Source: Alnus glutinosa (taxonomy: Eukaryota > Streptophyta > Magnoliopsida > Fagales > Betulaceae). From it: 64,000 nt of DNA. The notes beneath the pieces are model-generated. The model made no database searches. It was not told the DNA's origin and saw only the letters and a program-made list of their open reading frames with translations. Position 1 is the first letter of the stretch; the number at the start of each line of letters is the position of its first letter. A program made the translations under genes and the position numbers. Location of the stretch: NCBI RefSeq assembly GCF_958979055.1, contig NC_084889.1, positions 8,549,761 to 8,613,760 of the forward strand, read 5' to 3'. Of the stretch, positions 45,429-57,742 are shown piece after piece.

Positions 45429-48400
45429 AAATGGGCCTCACATATGTTTTGTGGATCAGATTTAAAGTTATGTCATATGTGCAACTATTTTTGGTAAGTC
45501 TTTTCACACACGATATTGAGAGGATATATCATTAGTGGGGATGGTTTAGTGACTTTAAAATTTTTTTTAAAGTGATTGGTATGTATTTGGGTAAGAGTTC
45601 GATTCTCGAAATGAAAATCTTCAGTCTTATTAGTATTAACTACCTTCAGTTTCATTGATGCTTTGATTGAGCTGATCAGGCTATGACCAAATGTTTAGAA
45701 TAGCTACAATTAGTCGTTGCCGCTTGCTTCTTTCTTTCTTTTTTAATAGAAAACATATAAAGGATACAGTATGATGAATTAAAAGAATTGAAATGGAAAT
45801 TTATGCATCTAAAACGGGGAAAAGAAAAATGATCAATTAAAAATGAAACACAAAACTAAAGTTTAAAAGAATAATATTAGATCTACGCTCTTTATTTGGG
45901 CATTTGACCTTTTCAACTCTCAAACATAATAATCACATCACACTACTTTACAAGGAAGGTTCGTAGAAACATAAGAGGGAGGCTCAAAGATACTTCTGTG
46001 TGATAAAGAAGTGGGATGGATAATGGATTAAAGGTATTGAATCTAACTTTTTTTTTTTTTTTTTTTTTTTTTTCCCTAAAGCTAATTATATGTAGTTGAC
46101 AATGACTTTTTACACTACCCAATTTATTTTTATTTTTTTCTTTGGGCATTGTCCAAACATTGAAGCTTCGTTTATTTTGGTGTAAAATATTTTTACAACA
46201 ATTTATTATTGTAGAGGAGAAAAATGGCTTACATCTCGAGAGGTTGGAGCTTCTCTCTCCTTTTTACTACTATCGCAGAGGAACTCAATTGTTTGTTGAA
46301 GATTTTTAGGAAAGTTCTTTTTTAGTGAGCTCTTAATATATAGTATATTGAGACACTACTTTACCTCAAAATTTAAGTAGATGAATTTCGGCCCAAATAT
46401 ACTATATAAATTACTTACTTTTTTTACATCTTAGTAATGTGAAACACCTCACAAGTGCACTCACCACTGTCGCTGCCCCCTACACCCCTCGCTCGTCATC
46501 TCCTTATGTTGTCCTGACTTACTTCCTTACGGTAACTCTCTACCATACAGAGGAACCCAGCCGCCCCTCTACCCATCACTACCTTTCTCTGCCTGTCACT
46601 CACCGTCCCCGTGCCCCATCCAAACAATTGACCCATTCCTTGCACTGTAGCGTCTCGCCATCTTCCTCTTCCCTCCTCTAAAAAAGTTTCTCCCTTCCGT
46701 CTCCATCCACGTTGTAGGTTTCTGTGGAGTTTCTTTTCTTTCTTAATTGTGGGGTCTATACGGTTCCCAATCATAGAGGGTAGATATTTTTCTGAAAAAA
46801 AAAAAAAAAAAAAAATCGATATTGTTTTCAAGATCTCAACCAAATGATTTCGAAAATATGTTCACCAAAAACATTTATTTTTCCCCAAAAATCATTTTCC
46901 TTTACCTAAATTATGAAGATATATGAACGCAAAAAGGTGCTTTCAGACTGCATAATTGGATGATAACTTGATAAGACCGAAAAAAAAAAAAAAAAAAAAA
47001 AAAAATTCCTAGTCATTAATCCCCGCCGATAATTGAAGCAGCCGACGTTGCGTTAGACCGAGTCAATCGGCGTTCCTTTGTCGTGGCTGCTACAAAGACA
47101 CTCCTGTTGGAACTTGGAAAAGTTGCAACCAAGCTTGTCTTTCCGAGGAAGCAGCCGACGTGACAAGTAGTAGAGAGAGACGGAGACCAAGTTGGACACG
47201 TATTTTACCAGTATTTTTTTTAATTGGAAAAGTAATAGTAATCATTGTCAGCTTTTGTTCCGACTTCCGGCTTCTTTCCTTCAATTCTCGCTTGTCCAAT
47301 AAAAACTCGGATTTGTGGTCTGCTTTTGTTTTTTTGTCGCAGAAGTTGGCAAGTGCTTCACTCATGTAATAGTGCAAAGAATAAATCAATTATTGACCCT
47401 CATTTTATCCCCCTAATTTCACACCGACGGTCCAATATAGACATTTTACTTTCATTCACGTGATCATATCAAGTCAATATAACATGAGGTATAAAGTAAA
47501 ACATTACTTGTAGCGTAATGGCATGAACTTATTTTGTAAAGTAATGTTAAATCACTTTTTTATTCTATCACTATTTTTACTCAATTGACGTAACAGCATC
47601 GATTGGTCAATATTGATAGGACAAGCTGACAATGACCGATATACTTTTTAGCGTTGCTCATTTCATTACAAGAAAGCTAGGTAATTAAGAACTTAATTAT
47701 ATGTACTTTACAGTGTCTTGATGTATTTTGTGGAATGTACTAGTTGTTAGAAATTCAAACACAACGTATATAGACGGAAAAAATTAAACTATTTTGATCA
47801 AGTCATGATTGTTTATACAATTTGAGTAAAAATACACTTTTATAACTCATTTTTTAAAATTGGAAAATTATAATCTACGACACTTGACTAGCCTTTTTAA
47901 ATAGAAACATACATATTTATATTTCTACATTTTTATATAAAGACTAAGCTAGAGACTATTCTTAGAATCAATATTATTATTGGCATTCACTCTATTGTTA
48001 AATATAATTCAATCAACTAATACTATTAGAATTTGAATATGACTATATAATATTCAATAATATAATAACTAAGTTAAAATGAAATTCTTATATTAAATCT
48101 AATAATAAAACTTATTTCGCACGAGATATATTTATGTCCTTCATCATGAGGTGACTCCAATTAATTTGTACACCCTTTTTTATAAAATATTTATGAATAA
48201 AGTTTTATCTTTAAACTCCATTTTTTTATTATTAATTTCTCTAAAAAAAACAAAATCAACTTCATTTTTTTTTTATTATCAAACAACTTTCTTTAATTTT
48301 CTCTCGTAAAAAATTCAAATTTTCTTTAACCTTTATAATCAATCACTTCTCTTTATTATTAATTAAAAATAAATAAAAAATTGAAAACAAGAAAAACATT

Positions 48401-48690
48401 TTTCTTTGAGATTTGTGCACTTATTGTTGGCATATTGCAATAAAATTTATTAGAGAAAGCATGCATAAATATGATAAAAAGTATATTTGGTACGAAAGCA
48501 ACAACTTGAACGGTTCATCAAAGTGACAGACTTTTCAATTTTCCTCGCATCTTTTTGGTGATAAGAGAGAGAAATGAAAGATAAGACGAGAAGGCTGTCG
48601 GGTCCACGTCAGACTCCGCGTTGGAAAATGCCACGTCCGTCACGATCAACTGCCCGCCCTTTTGGTAATTAGGGGTAGGTTTGGCCATAA

Positions 48691-49098
48691 TTTAATGTGT
48701 CTTCCGTCAATATGTTTACGGTTTAATAATTCCCTTCCCTCCCATTTCTAAAGGAGAAATTTTTTTTTAGCGAAAATAAAAGGTAATTTATGTAATATAA
48801 AGTAAAAAAAAAAAATTTGTATTATAATAAGTTTTTTATTTAAATAATAAAAAAAAATTATTGATATGATATAAAAAATAAAAAAATATAAAAAATATTT
48901 TAAAATTTATATATTTTAAGAGAGGTGAAAATAAAGAGAGGTGAAAATAAAGAGAGACGAGGAGATGGGAGTTATTAAAGGGGCCTACGTTTTGGCTCAT
49001 ACATGAATCATGTAGAAGATTAGGCTCTTGAAGCCTTCCAATTCTACGAGAAGAAAGAAAAATATAACAAGAACAAGTTCGGCTATGTTTCCAAATTT
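48691..49098. other. Gene-free AT-rich DNA in the unit 2 spacer
   Basis: Low-complexity A/T runs; no gene recognised. Confidence 0.35.
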
Positions 49099-49107
49099 AA
49101 TTGTTTA

Positions 49108-49287
49108 GAGAAATGCTTGGTTGTACACTGTCATCCCGCTCTTATCCCACCCTTGTGTACTTGGACCAATAATGTGAGAGATAGTAGAGAGAGTATAGTG
49201 GGACCCTATTTTTTTAACAATATTATTAGTCCACGTAAACAAAGGTGTGATAGGAGTGGGATAAGAATGTACAACCAAGCATTTCTC
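49108..49287. mobile_element. MITE with 9-bp duplication (Mutator-type)
   Basis: A 180-bp element with arms GAGAAATGCTTGGTTGTACA and, on the right complement, the same sequence followed by TTCTTATCCCACTCCTA. An exact 9-bp duplication, AATTGTTTA, flanks it (49099-49107 and 49288-49296). Confidence 0.85.
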
Positions 49288-49448
49288 AATTGTTTATCAT
49301 GTTGAAGTTCAAAAGTACCGTTTAAGTCAAAAGTCAAAACTATCTTAAATTTAGATAAAACTTTGATTATTTAGTCTATGATTTTCCTCAAATTGCGATT
49401 CAAAGAAAATTTTGAGTATAAAATTGTGTTGACAGTTGAGTGTTGTTG

Positions 49449-49946
49449 ATACGATGATTAAGGGTGAAAATTCGGTTATAGTCACTGTTTATTGGCTAAA
49501 ATCGATAATCGTAACCAGAGTAGTCGGCTAATCAAAATCGCCAACCGGCTTCAGTAACCGAATTACCGGTTATCGGTTAACCGACGGTTACTGATTGATA
49601 CTCAATTTTCTCGATTGGTAACTAAAATTTAAAAAAAATTAGGTTTTTTGAGTCTAATTTGGGCATTAAACCTACTTTTGAGACTTAATTTAGACTTTTT
49701 TAGCCTTTAAAAAAAAAAAATCAACATTTTTTGACCAAATATGTTGGCCTATTGGAATGAAAGTAAAAGTGTAAAACCTTAAATTTTATTATTTTGATTT
49801 TTTAAATAAATATATATATATATATATACACACACACCCGGTTACCGGTTATAACCGGTTTCAATATTTTCTAGAACCGATAACCATTTAGGTAGGGCCA
49901 ATTATCGGTTATTGGCCGGTTATAATCAACGGCCTTTACATCCATA
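49449..49946. repeat. ACCGGTTA-rich dispersed repeat
   Basis: Dense alternation of CGGTTA, ACCGGTTAT and GATAACCG words with a (TA)n core near 49810. Such palindromic-word elements are widespread in eudicot genomes. Non-coding; borders approximate. Confidence 0.5.
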
Positions 49947-50312
49947 ATGATGATCGCAATTAAAAACGCCGAGTTCTCGATGCTTGAGTTTTACATGAGA
50001 ACCAAAGATTAGAAAGGCAAAAGTTAGTGAGAAAATGTAAGAAAGAGCATATAAAGAATTTGAATACGAGTAAAATAACAGTAAGAGAGTGTATAATCAT
50101 AATGTACGTGAACTGCCTTTTTTTGGGTCCCTTTTTGTAGAGTTTGTGCATTCTGGATTGGTAAGCATACCAAGGTAACGGGTAAGTAGTCAATAGGTCA
50201 TTTATTGAATGTAACAATTTTATTTTTAATATTTTTTAGAGCCTCCGACCTTATTTCTTTAATGGGCGAGTTCTTGAGAGATAAGTTTCTTTAGGCTTGT
50301 AGCCTACTTTTT

Positions 50313-50472
50313 GAGTAATTCTACATGTTTATTGAGTGTTCATAAAAAAATAAAATGACTTTTAAAATTATTATTATGCATGTGATCGATCAAATGATGA
50401 TTTTGATCAAATGGTAATTTTAAAAGCCACCTTATTTTTTAATGGACACTTAATATACTATTAAAATTACTC
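50313..50472. mobile_element. GAGTAATTCT-family MITE, first unit 2 copy
   Basis: Ends GAGTAATTCT / AAATTACTC. The uninterrupted paralogue of the element at 35899-36702. Confidence 0.8.
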
Positions 50473-50503
50473 TTACTTTCATTGGGAGGGAGGATGGCCA
50501 GTT

Positions 50504-50652
50504 GAGTAATTCTAAGTATACATTAAGCGTCCATAAAAAAATGAGGTGACTTTTAAAATTATCATTGAGCATGTGATTGATCAAATGATAATTTTAAAAG
50601 TAACGTCATTTTTTTTTTTTTATGAATATTTAATATACTATTAGAATTACTC
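50504..50652. mobile_element. GAGTAATTCT-family MITE, second unit 2 copy
   Basis: Ends GAGTAATTCT / GAATTACTC. Paralogue of 36734-36893, with the same flanking ATCTTTTTGTGATTATTTGA on the right. Confidence 0.8.
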
Positions 50653-50912
50653 TAAATAACCATTATCTTCATCTTTTTGTGATTATTTGACCTGCTTATT
50701 TTCCCTTTTTATTTTATTTTATTTTATTTTTTGTGATTTCTTATCTAATGAGTCATCAATAGATCAGATATTGACTCCTTAGTTAATTTTCGTTCCTGTA
50801 TGCATGCTTTTCTGTGAGCTCAGGTTCAGTTGGCGCCTAGCTTGCCTTGTGGGCCATTCTTGGGCCCATTAATTTTTGTTACCTCTTAGATACTCCAAAT
50901 TTATGTATACGA

Positions 50913-51277
50913 GTGTAAAAAGATTGAGTCATGCATTAAAAATATATTACAAGTGTGATTGATTAATATAATATAGTTAGATTCAAATTCAATTGAAGGT
51001 CTTTGATTGAATGGTATCCAAACAAACTAAATTAAGTGTTAAAAGATTGAGTCATGCATTAAAAATATATTACAAATGTGATTGATTAATATAATATAGT
51101 TAGATTCAAATTCAATTGAAGCTCTTTGATTGAATGGTATTCAAACAAACTAAATTAAGTGTAAAAAGATTGAGTCGTGCATTAAAAATATATTACAAGT
51201 GTGATTGATTAATATAATATAGTTAGATTCAAATTCAATTGAAGGTCTTTGATTGAATGGTATTCAAACAAACTAAA
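50913..51277. repeat. Tandem repeat, three units of 123 bp
   Basis: AGATTGAGTC recurs at 50921, 51044 and (as AGATTGAGTCGTGC) 51167, exactly 123 bp apart. Each unit runs through AAAAATATATTACAA, ATATAGTTAGATTC and GGTATTCAAACAAACTAA. The units differ at only a few positions; the third ends slightly short. Confidence 0.95.
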
Positions 51278-52448
51278 ACACTCTCAAAAATATCAATTCT
51301 CCTTACAAATTATTCTACGCAATAGTGGTGACGTCTGATAAACAGTTTTGAGAGGGATTTTTTGTGTTTCGGTTAAAAAAATGTTTTGATGTGATATAAA
51401 AGTGAAAATAATCTTGAATTTTTTTTTAAAAGAAAAATTGTTCGTTAATATTTGAACTTTTTGGGATAGAAATGAAAAATAAAAGGTTTATAAATTTGAA
51501 AGATAAAGTTTCCATGTGGGATCATTTTGGCATCTTTGGTTGATGCAACTTTTCTATACCTCCTTTTTTGCCCATTGACAAGGATCATTTTAAAGGGGGA
51601 TTATCTAAATTAAATGTTCTAGTAGTTGTGTGGCACACAAAGATTCACAAAAAGGTGATGTTCTAGTTTCATACCTCACCACTCAAAAACATAAACACAT
51701 TCATTCTAGTATCGCTATCATGTGTGGGAATCAATAATCACTTCATTTTATTTATTTATTTATTTGAAAAAAAAAAAAAAGAAAGGAAAGGAGGAGAGGA
51801 ATATTATGGAATAGGTTTGGAAGAAGTAATTGGCATTTAATATATTAAAAAAAAAAACAACAACAATTAGATGTGATTCGAATACAAATATAAAAGTTAG
51901 AGTAATGTTATCATGATAGATTGAACCCCAATTATGCACCCTTTTATTTTTTAAGATGAAAAGCAAGTCTTAACCATAATTTTGATGCCAACGACTAAAA
52001 CCCAAGCAAAGTCAAGCCAATCATTCACCTCTCATATGATAATTCATTAAGCCCCGGTAAAACACTATTATACTTTCAATCAAAGGAAAGGAAAAATCAA
52101 AGCCAAGAGAGAAACCTCTTTGAATCTTCTAATATTAACGACACTTCTGTCACAGTCACATGCTGCCCTCAAGTTCAGGCTTTATCTTTGAAGAGCGAGC
52201 TTGCCCTGACCACTGACCAACCACCAATGTCTTGGCCGGGACCCAAACAACCATCATAAACCCAGAAAGCCTTGCCAAGTGGTAGCCATGAACTGCACAA
52301 CTTGAGCAGCTCCAACCCCCAGAGTCATTGATAGCTCCGGTGAGTCTGAAAGGTCCGTTGCAGTGCCAGAGCCCTGGCGGTTGGGGCACTGTGCGTTTCT
52401 CATTAATGTTTTTTAGTCTTCAAAGCCTGTGTGCCATTACGGTCTAGA
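51278..52448. other. Upstream spacer of the complete LRR gene
   Basis: AT-rich, then a GC-richer stretch at 52150-52400. A 77-codon minus-strand frame (52389-52156) there has codon-like composition, but its product is not recognised and no splice or start context supports it. This stretch has no counterpart upstream of the truncated copy. It might be promoter or a captured fragment. Confidence 0.35.
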
Positions 52449-52677
52449 GAGAGAGAGACAGATAGAGTATTAAATTTACGTGGGATAGTTAAGAAATCTG
52501 TTGGGTGGTTTGGACAGAGGAACAGCATAGAATGCAAAATCAAAGCTCGTGATAAGAGGCAAGAGAATTTCGCAGAGCGCAATGAATAAACGTTTATCTA
52601 TTATTGTTCACAAGAGAGTCCAAGATGAAACTACATGCAACATGACGAGCATTAACTTCACATTATCGCAAACAGTC

Positions 52678-55600
52678 ATGGGACAAGCTCAGCGAGGTCT
52701 GCTTAAGGTAGCGATATTCATGTTCGTGTTGATTCAGTGTGGCGTAGCTCAGCAACAAGAGCGGCTGAGCTCGAGCATCGAACGGTCAGCGTTACTCGAT
52801 CTCCGGTCGTCGCTGGGGCTCAGAGGCAAGGACTGGCCGATAAAGTCCGACCCGTGCACGAACTGGACCGGGGTCCAGTGCCAGAACGGGCAGGTCATTG
52901 AGATCAATTTGTCCGGGCTGAGACGAACCCGGGTTGGGCGGCAAAACCCACAGTTCTCTGTGGATTCGCTGGCCAATTTGATCCACTTGAAATCTTTCAA
53001 CGCTTCTGGGTTTTCGCTTCCCGGGACTATTCCCGACTTGTTCGGCGCAAGCCTTAATGCACTCCAAGTGCTCGATCTCCGGTCTTGCTCGGTGATCGGT
53101 CCGATTCCTTCGTCGCTCGGTAATTTGCGTGCACTTAATAGTTTGTATCTGTCTAGTAATAGACTTACTGGTATTATATCTCCTGCATTGGGACGGTTAT
53201 CGGAACTGTCAGTTCTTGATCTTTCGCGGAACACACTTACTGGGTCAATTTCTTCTGATTTTGAGTCTCTTGGTAATCTTACCAGGCTTGACCTTTCTTC
53301 TAATTTTTTATCTGGGCCGATTCCAGCTGGTCTGGGTAACCTTTCTAGACTTCAATACTTGAATCTTTCTGATAATAGTTTCACTTCTTCAATACCTGGT
53401 CAATTGGGTGGCCTTTCTCGATTGTTAGACCTCGATCTCAGCAAGAATTCTCTATCAGGGTCATTGCCTGTGGAGTTGAGAGGGTTGAGGAGTTTGCGGG
53501 GGATGGATGTCGGACAGAATGTTCTGGAGGGTCCATTTCCAGATGGTTTGTTTATGAATCTTAGTTCAAATGGTAATGCCACTGTTGTTGTTGTGTTCAA
53601 TCTCTCAAACAATCGGTTATATGGAGCTCTGAATTTGTCGTCTCTTGGGAAGTTTAGTTCACTTGATTTCTCCGGTAACTATTTCCAAGGCAAGATACTT
53701 GATGCCAATCAAAGCAATGTTACTGTTGAAAGAAATTGTCTACAGATGGTGCCGGAGCAGAGGAGTTTGGAGGATTGTGGAAAGTTTTATGCCGATAAGG
53801 GCTTGACTTTTGATAATTTTGGAGCCCCAGAACCCACTCCATCATTGCATTCAAAGACCAACAGAAGATTGATATACATAATGGTCGGTCTATTTGGTGG
53901 GATTGGTTTCATTGTGCTTTTAGTATTTGTCATTGTACTGCTCCTGAGAATTTGTGACAAGGGCATTGCAGATCAAAGAGGGACTGCAAATGTGGGGCCT
54001 GTGCCAGAAGGAGGCAGTCCTTCGTTACCCAAGGATCCTGTTTGTATGACAGGTCTGGGAGAAATATATGCCTATGAACAGATGCTCCACTTCACTGGTG
54101 ATTTTAGTGAAGCAAATCTTATAAAACATGGCCACTCTGGAGACATTTTCCGGGGATTTTTGGAGGGTGGGGTCCCTGTAGTAATAAAAAAGATAGATTT
54201 GCTTTCCTTCAAGAAAGAATCATACATGATGGAGTTGGAATTTTTTAGCAAAGTTTCACATACCAGGTTGGTTCCACTATTGGGGCACTGCTTGGAGCAT
54301 GAGAGCGAGAAGTTTTTGGTTTACAAAGATTTACCAAATGGAGACTTGGCTAATTCTTTGCACAGAGTTTCCAAGTCCCAGGAAGGCAGTTTTCGGTCTC
54401 TGGATTGGATTACAAGGCTGAAAATTGCGACCGGAGCTGCCGAAGCCCTAGCTTACCTACATCATGACTGCACCCCTCCCCTTGTCCACAGGTATTATTG
54501 AACGTGCTTATGGCTACGATGTTTTCTCTTCATTCATATAAGGTTTTTTTTTCTTTTTTCTTTTTTAAGTATTCATTCATATAAGTTAAGTTGCTGATTT
54601 CTTGAGAAATTCCCACTTTTGATAGCATTATATGTGGTGATTTAGAATGCTCGTGTGATGATTTCTGCCTGTTGGGAGCTTAGAGTTGATTTGTTTAAAT
54701 GATGAAAGAAGGCAAAGAAAACTTAATTCTGTATTTTTGGAATTTTTTACTTGCTGAACTCTGTCGCTGAATACTTTTTCAGGACCTAAAAGCTTTGTGA
54801 TTGCCTATAATGAGAATCATACTCCAAGCATTGGATGTGGATGTCTTGATTGTCCTAGATATATTTTATGTGGAATTTTCACCCTAAGCATCTAAGACAT
54901 ACCGTGCGGTTGCAACTTAGTCTCTGACTGATATAAGGTCCTGGGGAGTATTTAAACTGAGAGAACCCTTTTTTTTTTCTTTTTTTCATGAAAAACCCAA
55001 GAGTGTTGCACGAATGCTGAAATCAAGAACCTGACAGTAAATATCTTCTTCTTTGAGAGATTATTATGCCAAAAATCATCGTACGGGGAAAGTTTTGTAA
55101 ATTTTGTGCTATTTTCTGCAAATTTAGTAGGGACATACTCGTCTAAATGATCTACAAAATTCGAAGATTTGGATCATTAATTACTGTTTTCTGATTTTTT
55201 TTATTTTTTATTTTTTGGTGGTAAGAAACTGGGATGTGTTTCCTACCACAGGGATGACCCCTCATGAGACTTATGGTATGTAACTGCTGTTTTTCCACAT
55301 GTAGTCATAGAACATGGTTTCAACTAGGACCTTCAGTTCCTTTTAATGGAGAATCAGCAATCTATGCTGGTGAAAAGAGATGTCTCTACTCCATGAGTTT
55401 GCTAACAAGATTATATAGTGATCATTTTCACATGCTTTCATTTCAGTCAATTTCAATTAGCAATATTATATACTAAGACTTTTCACATGCTTTCATTTTG
55501 GTTAATTCCATTTTTAGTTAAATATCAATTCTTTTGTACATAGAGTGTGTAATCTTTTACTAGCTATATTTAGAAGTATTATGCCCAGTGGTGCAAATAT

Positions 55601-57742
55601 TAAATGCAATCATATTTTTGGTGTTTGAAGAGATGTTCAAGCGAGCAGTATACTTCTTGATGATAAGTTTGAAGTGCGACTTGGAAGCTTGAGCGAGGTT
55701 CATGCCCAAGATGGGGATTCTCACCAAAATGCGTTCACAAGGTTCTTGCGTAAGCCACAGTAAGTACTTTCTCAATTATACAATTTGGATTTTCAAGTTG
55801 TGCATTCCATATGGTGCAGACAAACAAACCCACCCCCCCCCCCCCCCCAAAAAAAAAAAAAAAAAACTTTTTTTGCTTCAACATTTGTTGAGCTTTAACC
55901 TAGTACATATGTGCTCTTGGAGAGCATCATTGACAGCACAAGTTGGCATGTCTTGAGACTTGGTTAATCAAAAAAATTGTCTTAAAAAATTCAAGAAGAA
56001 AACAGATCGTAATATAATAGAAATATTTGATAACATATCAGGGCCATGAAATGGATCAAATTTGCAGATTGACACTACCAGTATAGAAAAGCTCATTAGA
56101 TGTGTGACTGAGCCTGTTCATCTTCTCACTTCGTTATAGGGAGTTTGTCAGCTGCATGAATTGTAACTCCCTATCAATGTAATACTAGATGTATGTATGG
56201 TTTTCATCATTTGTCCCCATGAAATCGATTACTTAAAAGGAATGTTTAATCCACTTTACCTAAGAATTAATATGGAATCAAATTAACTGTCTTTTGCCGT
56301 GCCTCTTCATTTTTATTACTTTATTTTGTTTCCACGGTTAGATATTTTTATTGCGTTTTGTTCATTAGTGTGACATTATTTTCCTCTTGTTCTTGTGCAG
56401 AATCTCTGAACATGGCCCTTCTGGTGCGTATATTCACTTACTTTGTTTGGATATTCTTTATTTTATTTAGCTATTTGTCAACATATTAAGAGCCTGTATG
56501 GGATTGCGTTGGGAAATTGAGTTTTTGTCTATAAAAAAAAAATCCTAAAAGAGCTTTTTAGAAAAAGCTTAATTTACAAGATTCATTCAAAATGCAGTTT
56601 TTGGCTTTTTAGAGCAAAAAAAACAAAAAGTGATTTGTAAGTTTTTTATCAAACAGGCCCATTTTTGCTAGGCACAACTTTTGAAGTACTAAAATTACTT
56701 GTTAAGCTCCCTAACGCAATTACAAACAGGCTCTCAGACATAATTTAAATATGCATCCTCTTCATTTGATCATCCTTGACCTTCTAGTCCTCTGTGTGGG
56801 AATGGACTGTAATCCTGTGTGTAATAGTTCAATCCCCAAATATTCTACACCTCCAGGAGAATAAGTGGATAATCTTGTGTAGGATTGATAAGCTGAAGTT
56901 TAGACATGGATGAATATGCTACTATCTTCACAGATAATGCGTATTACTTCCCTTACAACTTGAAATTTTAGGTTGGTTCATACTTTGCTGAAGCAAGTCT
57001 GTTAATTCAAAGAAAGTGATTCAGCTTGGTAGAGGAGAGTGGGCTATGCAGAATTTTTTATGTATTTGGCATTTCAGAGATTCTTTTCCCTTTCATCTTT
57101 GGAGAAGAAACTTACTAGTGTTTTGTTTCCTTTCTTTGGTAATGGACAGCCTTATCATCAGCAACTTGCGCTTACGATGTATACTGTTTTGGTAAGGTCT
57201 TGCTTGAGCTTGTAACGGGCAAGCTTGGCGTCAGCAAATCAGATGATGATACTACAAGAGACTGGTTGGAACAAACGCTGCCTCACATCAGCATATACGA
57301 CAAGGAACTGGTAACTAAAATTGTTGACCCATCTCTAATAGTAGATGAGGATCTATTGGAAGAGGTATGGGCCATGGCAATCGTGGCCAGGTCCTGCCTT
57401 AACCCGAAGCCCCCCAGACGTCCCCCGATGAAATATATCCTCAAAGCTTTGGAAAACCCTTTAAAGGTAGTTAGGGAGGAGAGTTCCAGCTCTGGAAAGT
57501 TGCGAACAACGTCATCTAGGAGATCTTGGAGTGCTGCATATTTTGGTAGCTGGCGGCAAAGCTCATCAGAAGGTGCCACCATTCCAGGCCATACTGGTGT
57601 CAGTGGCTTAAAACAGTCGGGGAGAGTAAACTCTCATGGAAGTGGTGGACAAGAATTCTCATCTTCAAATAAAAGGTCATCCGGTGAAATTTTCCCTGAA
57701 CCAGTTGAAATGCAAGACCTGGAGAGGCAAGATGAGCATTAA
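52678..57742 (+). CDS. LRR receptor-like pseudokinase (At2g16250-like)
   Basis: Exons 52678-54491, 55631-55759, 56401-56423 and 57150-57742 join in frame to 852 residues. Order: signal peptide 1-24; cap domain with WTGVQC; leucine-rich repeats ~100-345; Cys-containing C-cap to 367; membrane span 398-424; kinase-like domain ~475-730; serine-rich tail. This layout matches the Arabidopsis At2g16250 family, a plasma-membrane receptor type with unknown ligand. The VAIK-type lysine is kept (VVIKK, Lys504), as is the HRD aspartate (606). However, HRDxKxxN reads HRDVQASS, with Gln608 and Ser611, and DFG is replaced by SLS (624-626), so Mg/ATP catalysis is doubtful. The DVYCFGKVLLELVTGK helix is normal. 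ATG 52678 is chosen because it precedes the signal peptide and is shared with the paralogue; an in-frame ATG at 52549 would add 43 residues and hide the signal. Retaining intron 1 stops the frame at 54501, inside the kinase domain. Confidence 0.92.
55832..55868. repeat. Poly-C/poly-A tract in intron 2
   Basis: About 19 C followed by ~18 A. Confidence 0.9.
56490..56733. mobile_element. MITE in intron 3 of the LRR receptor gene
   Basis: Ends GAGCCTGTATGGGATTGCGT on the left and, on the right complement, GAGCCTGTTTGTAATTGCGT: 17 of 20 identical. The interior has AAGCTT and AAAAAGC arms. The target duplication was not resolved. Confidence 0.7.

Larger units (their letters stand above)
42192..48690. 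repeat. Segmental-duplication repeat R, copy C (unit 2)
   Basis: Collinear with copy A (29013-34724) from CTCTGATACCTACGCTCTTG to the GGAAAATGCCACGTCCGTCA block. It is enlarged by a retroelement fragment (43390-44518) and a SINE (45307-45428). It lacks the hAT-like insertion found at 34323 in copy A. Confidence 0.85.

Noticed and set aside
52549..52677. Upstream in-frame ATG as start of the LRR receptor
   Set aside because: It would bury the signal peptide, and a 2-nt difference removes the frame in the paralogue. The ATG at 52678 is conserved and directly precedes the signal sequence.
52749..53234. 161-codon minus-strand frame
   Set aside because: Antisense shadow of the LRR ectodomain; the same shadow appears in the truncated copy.
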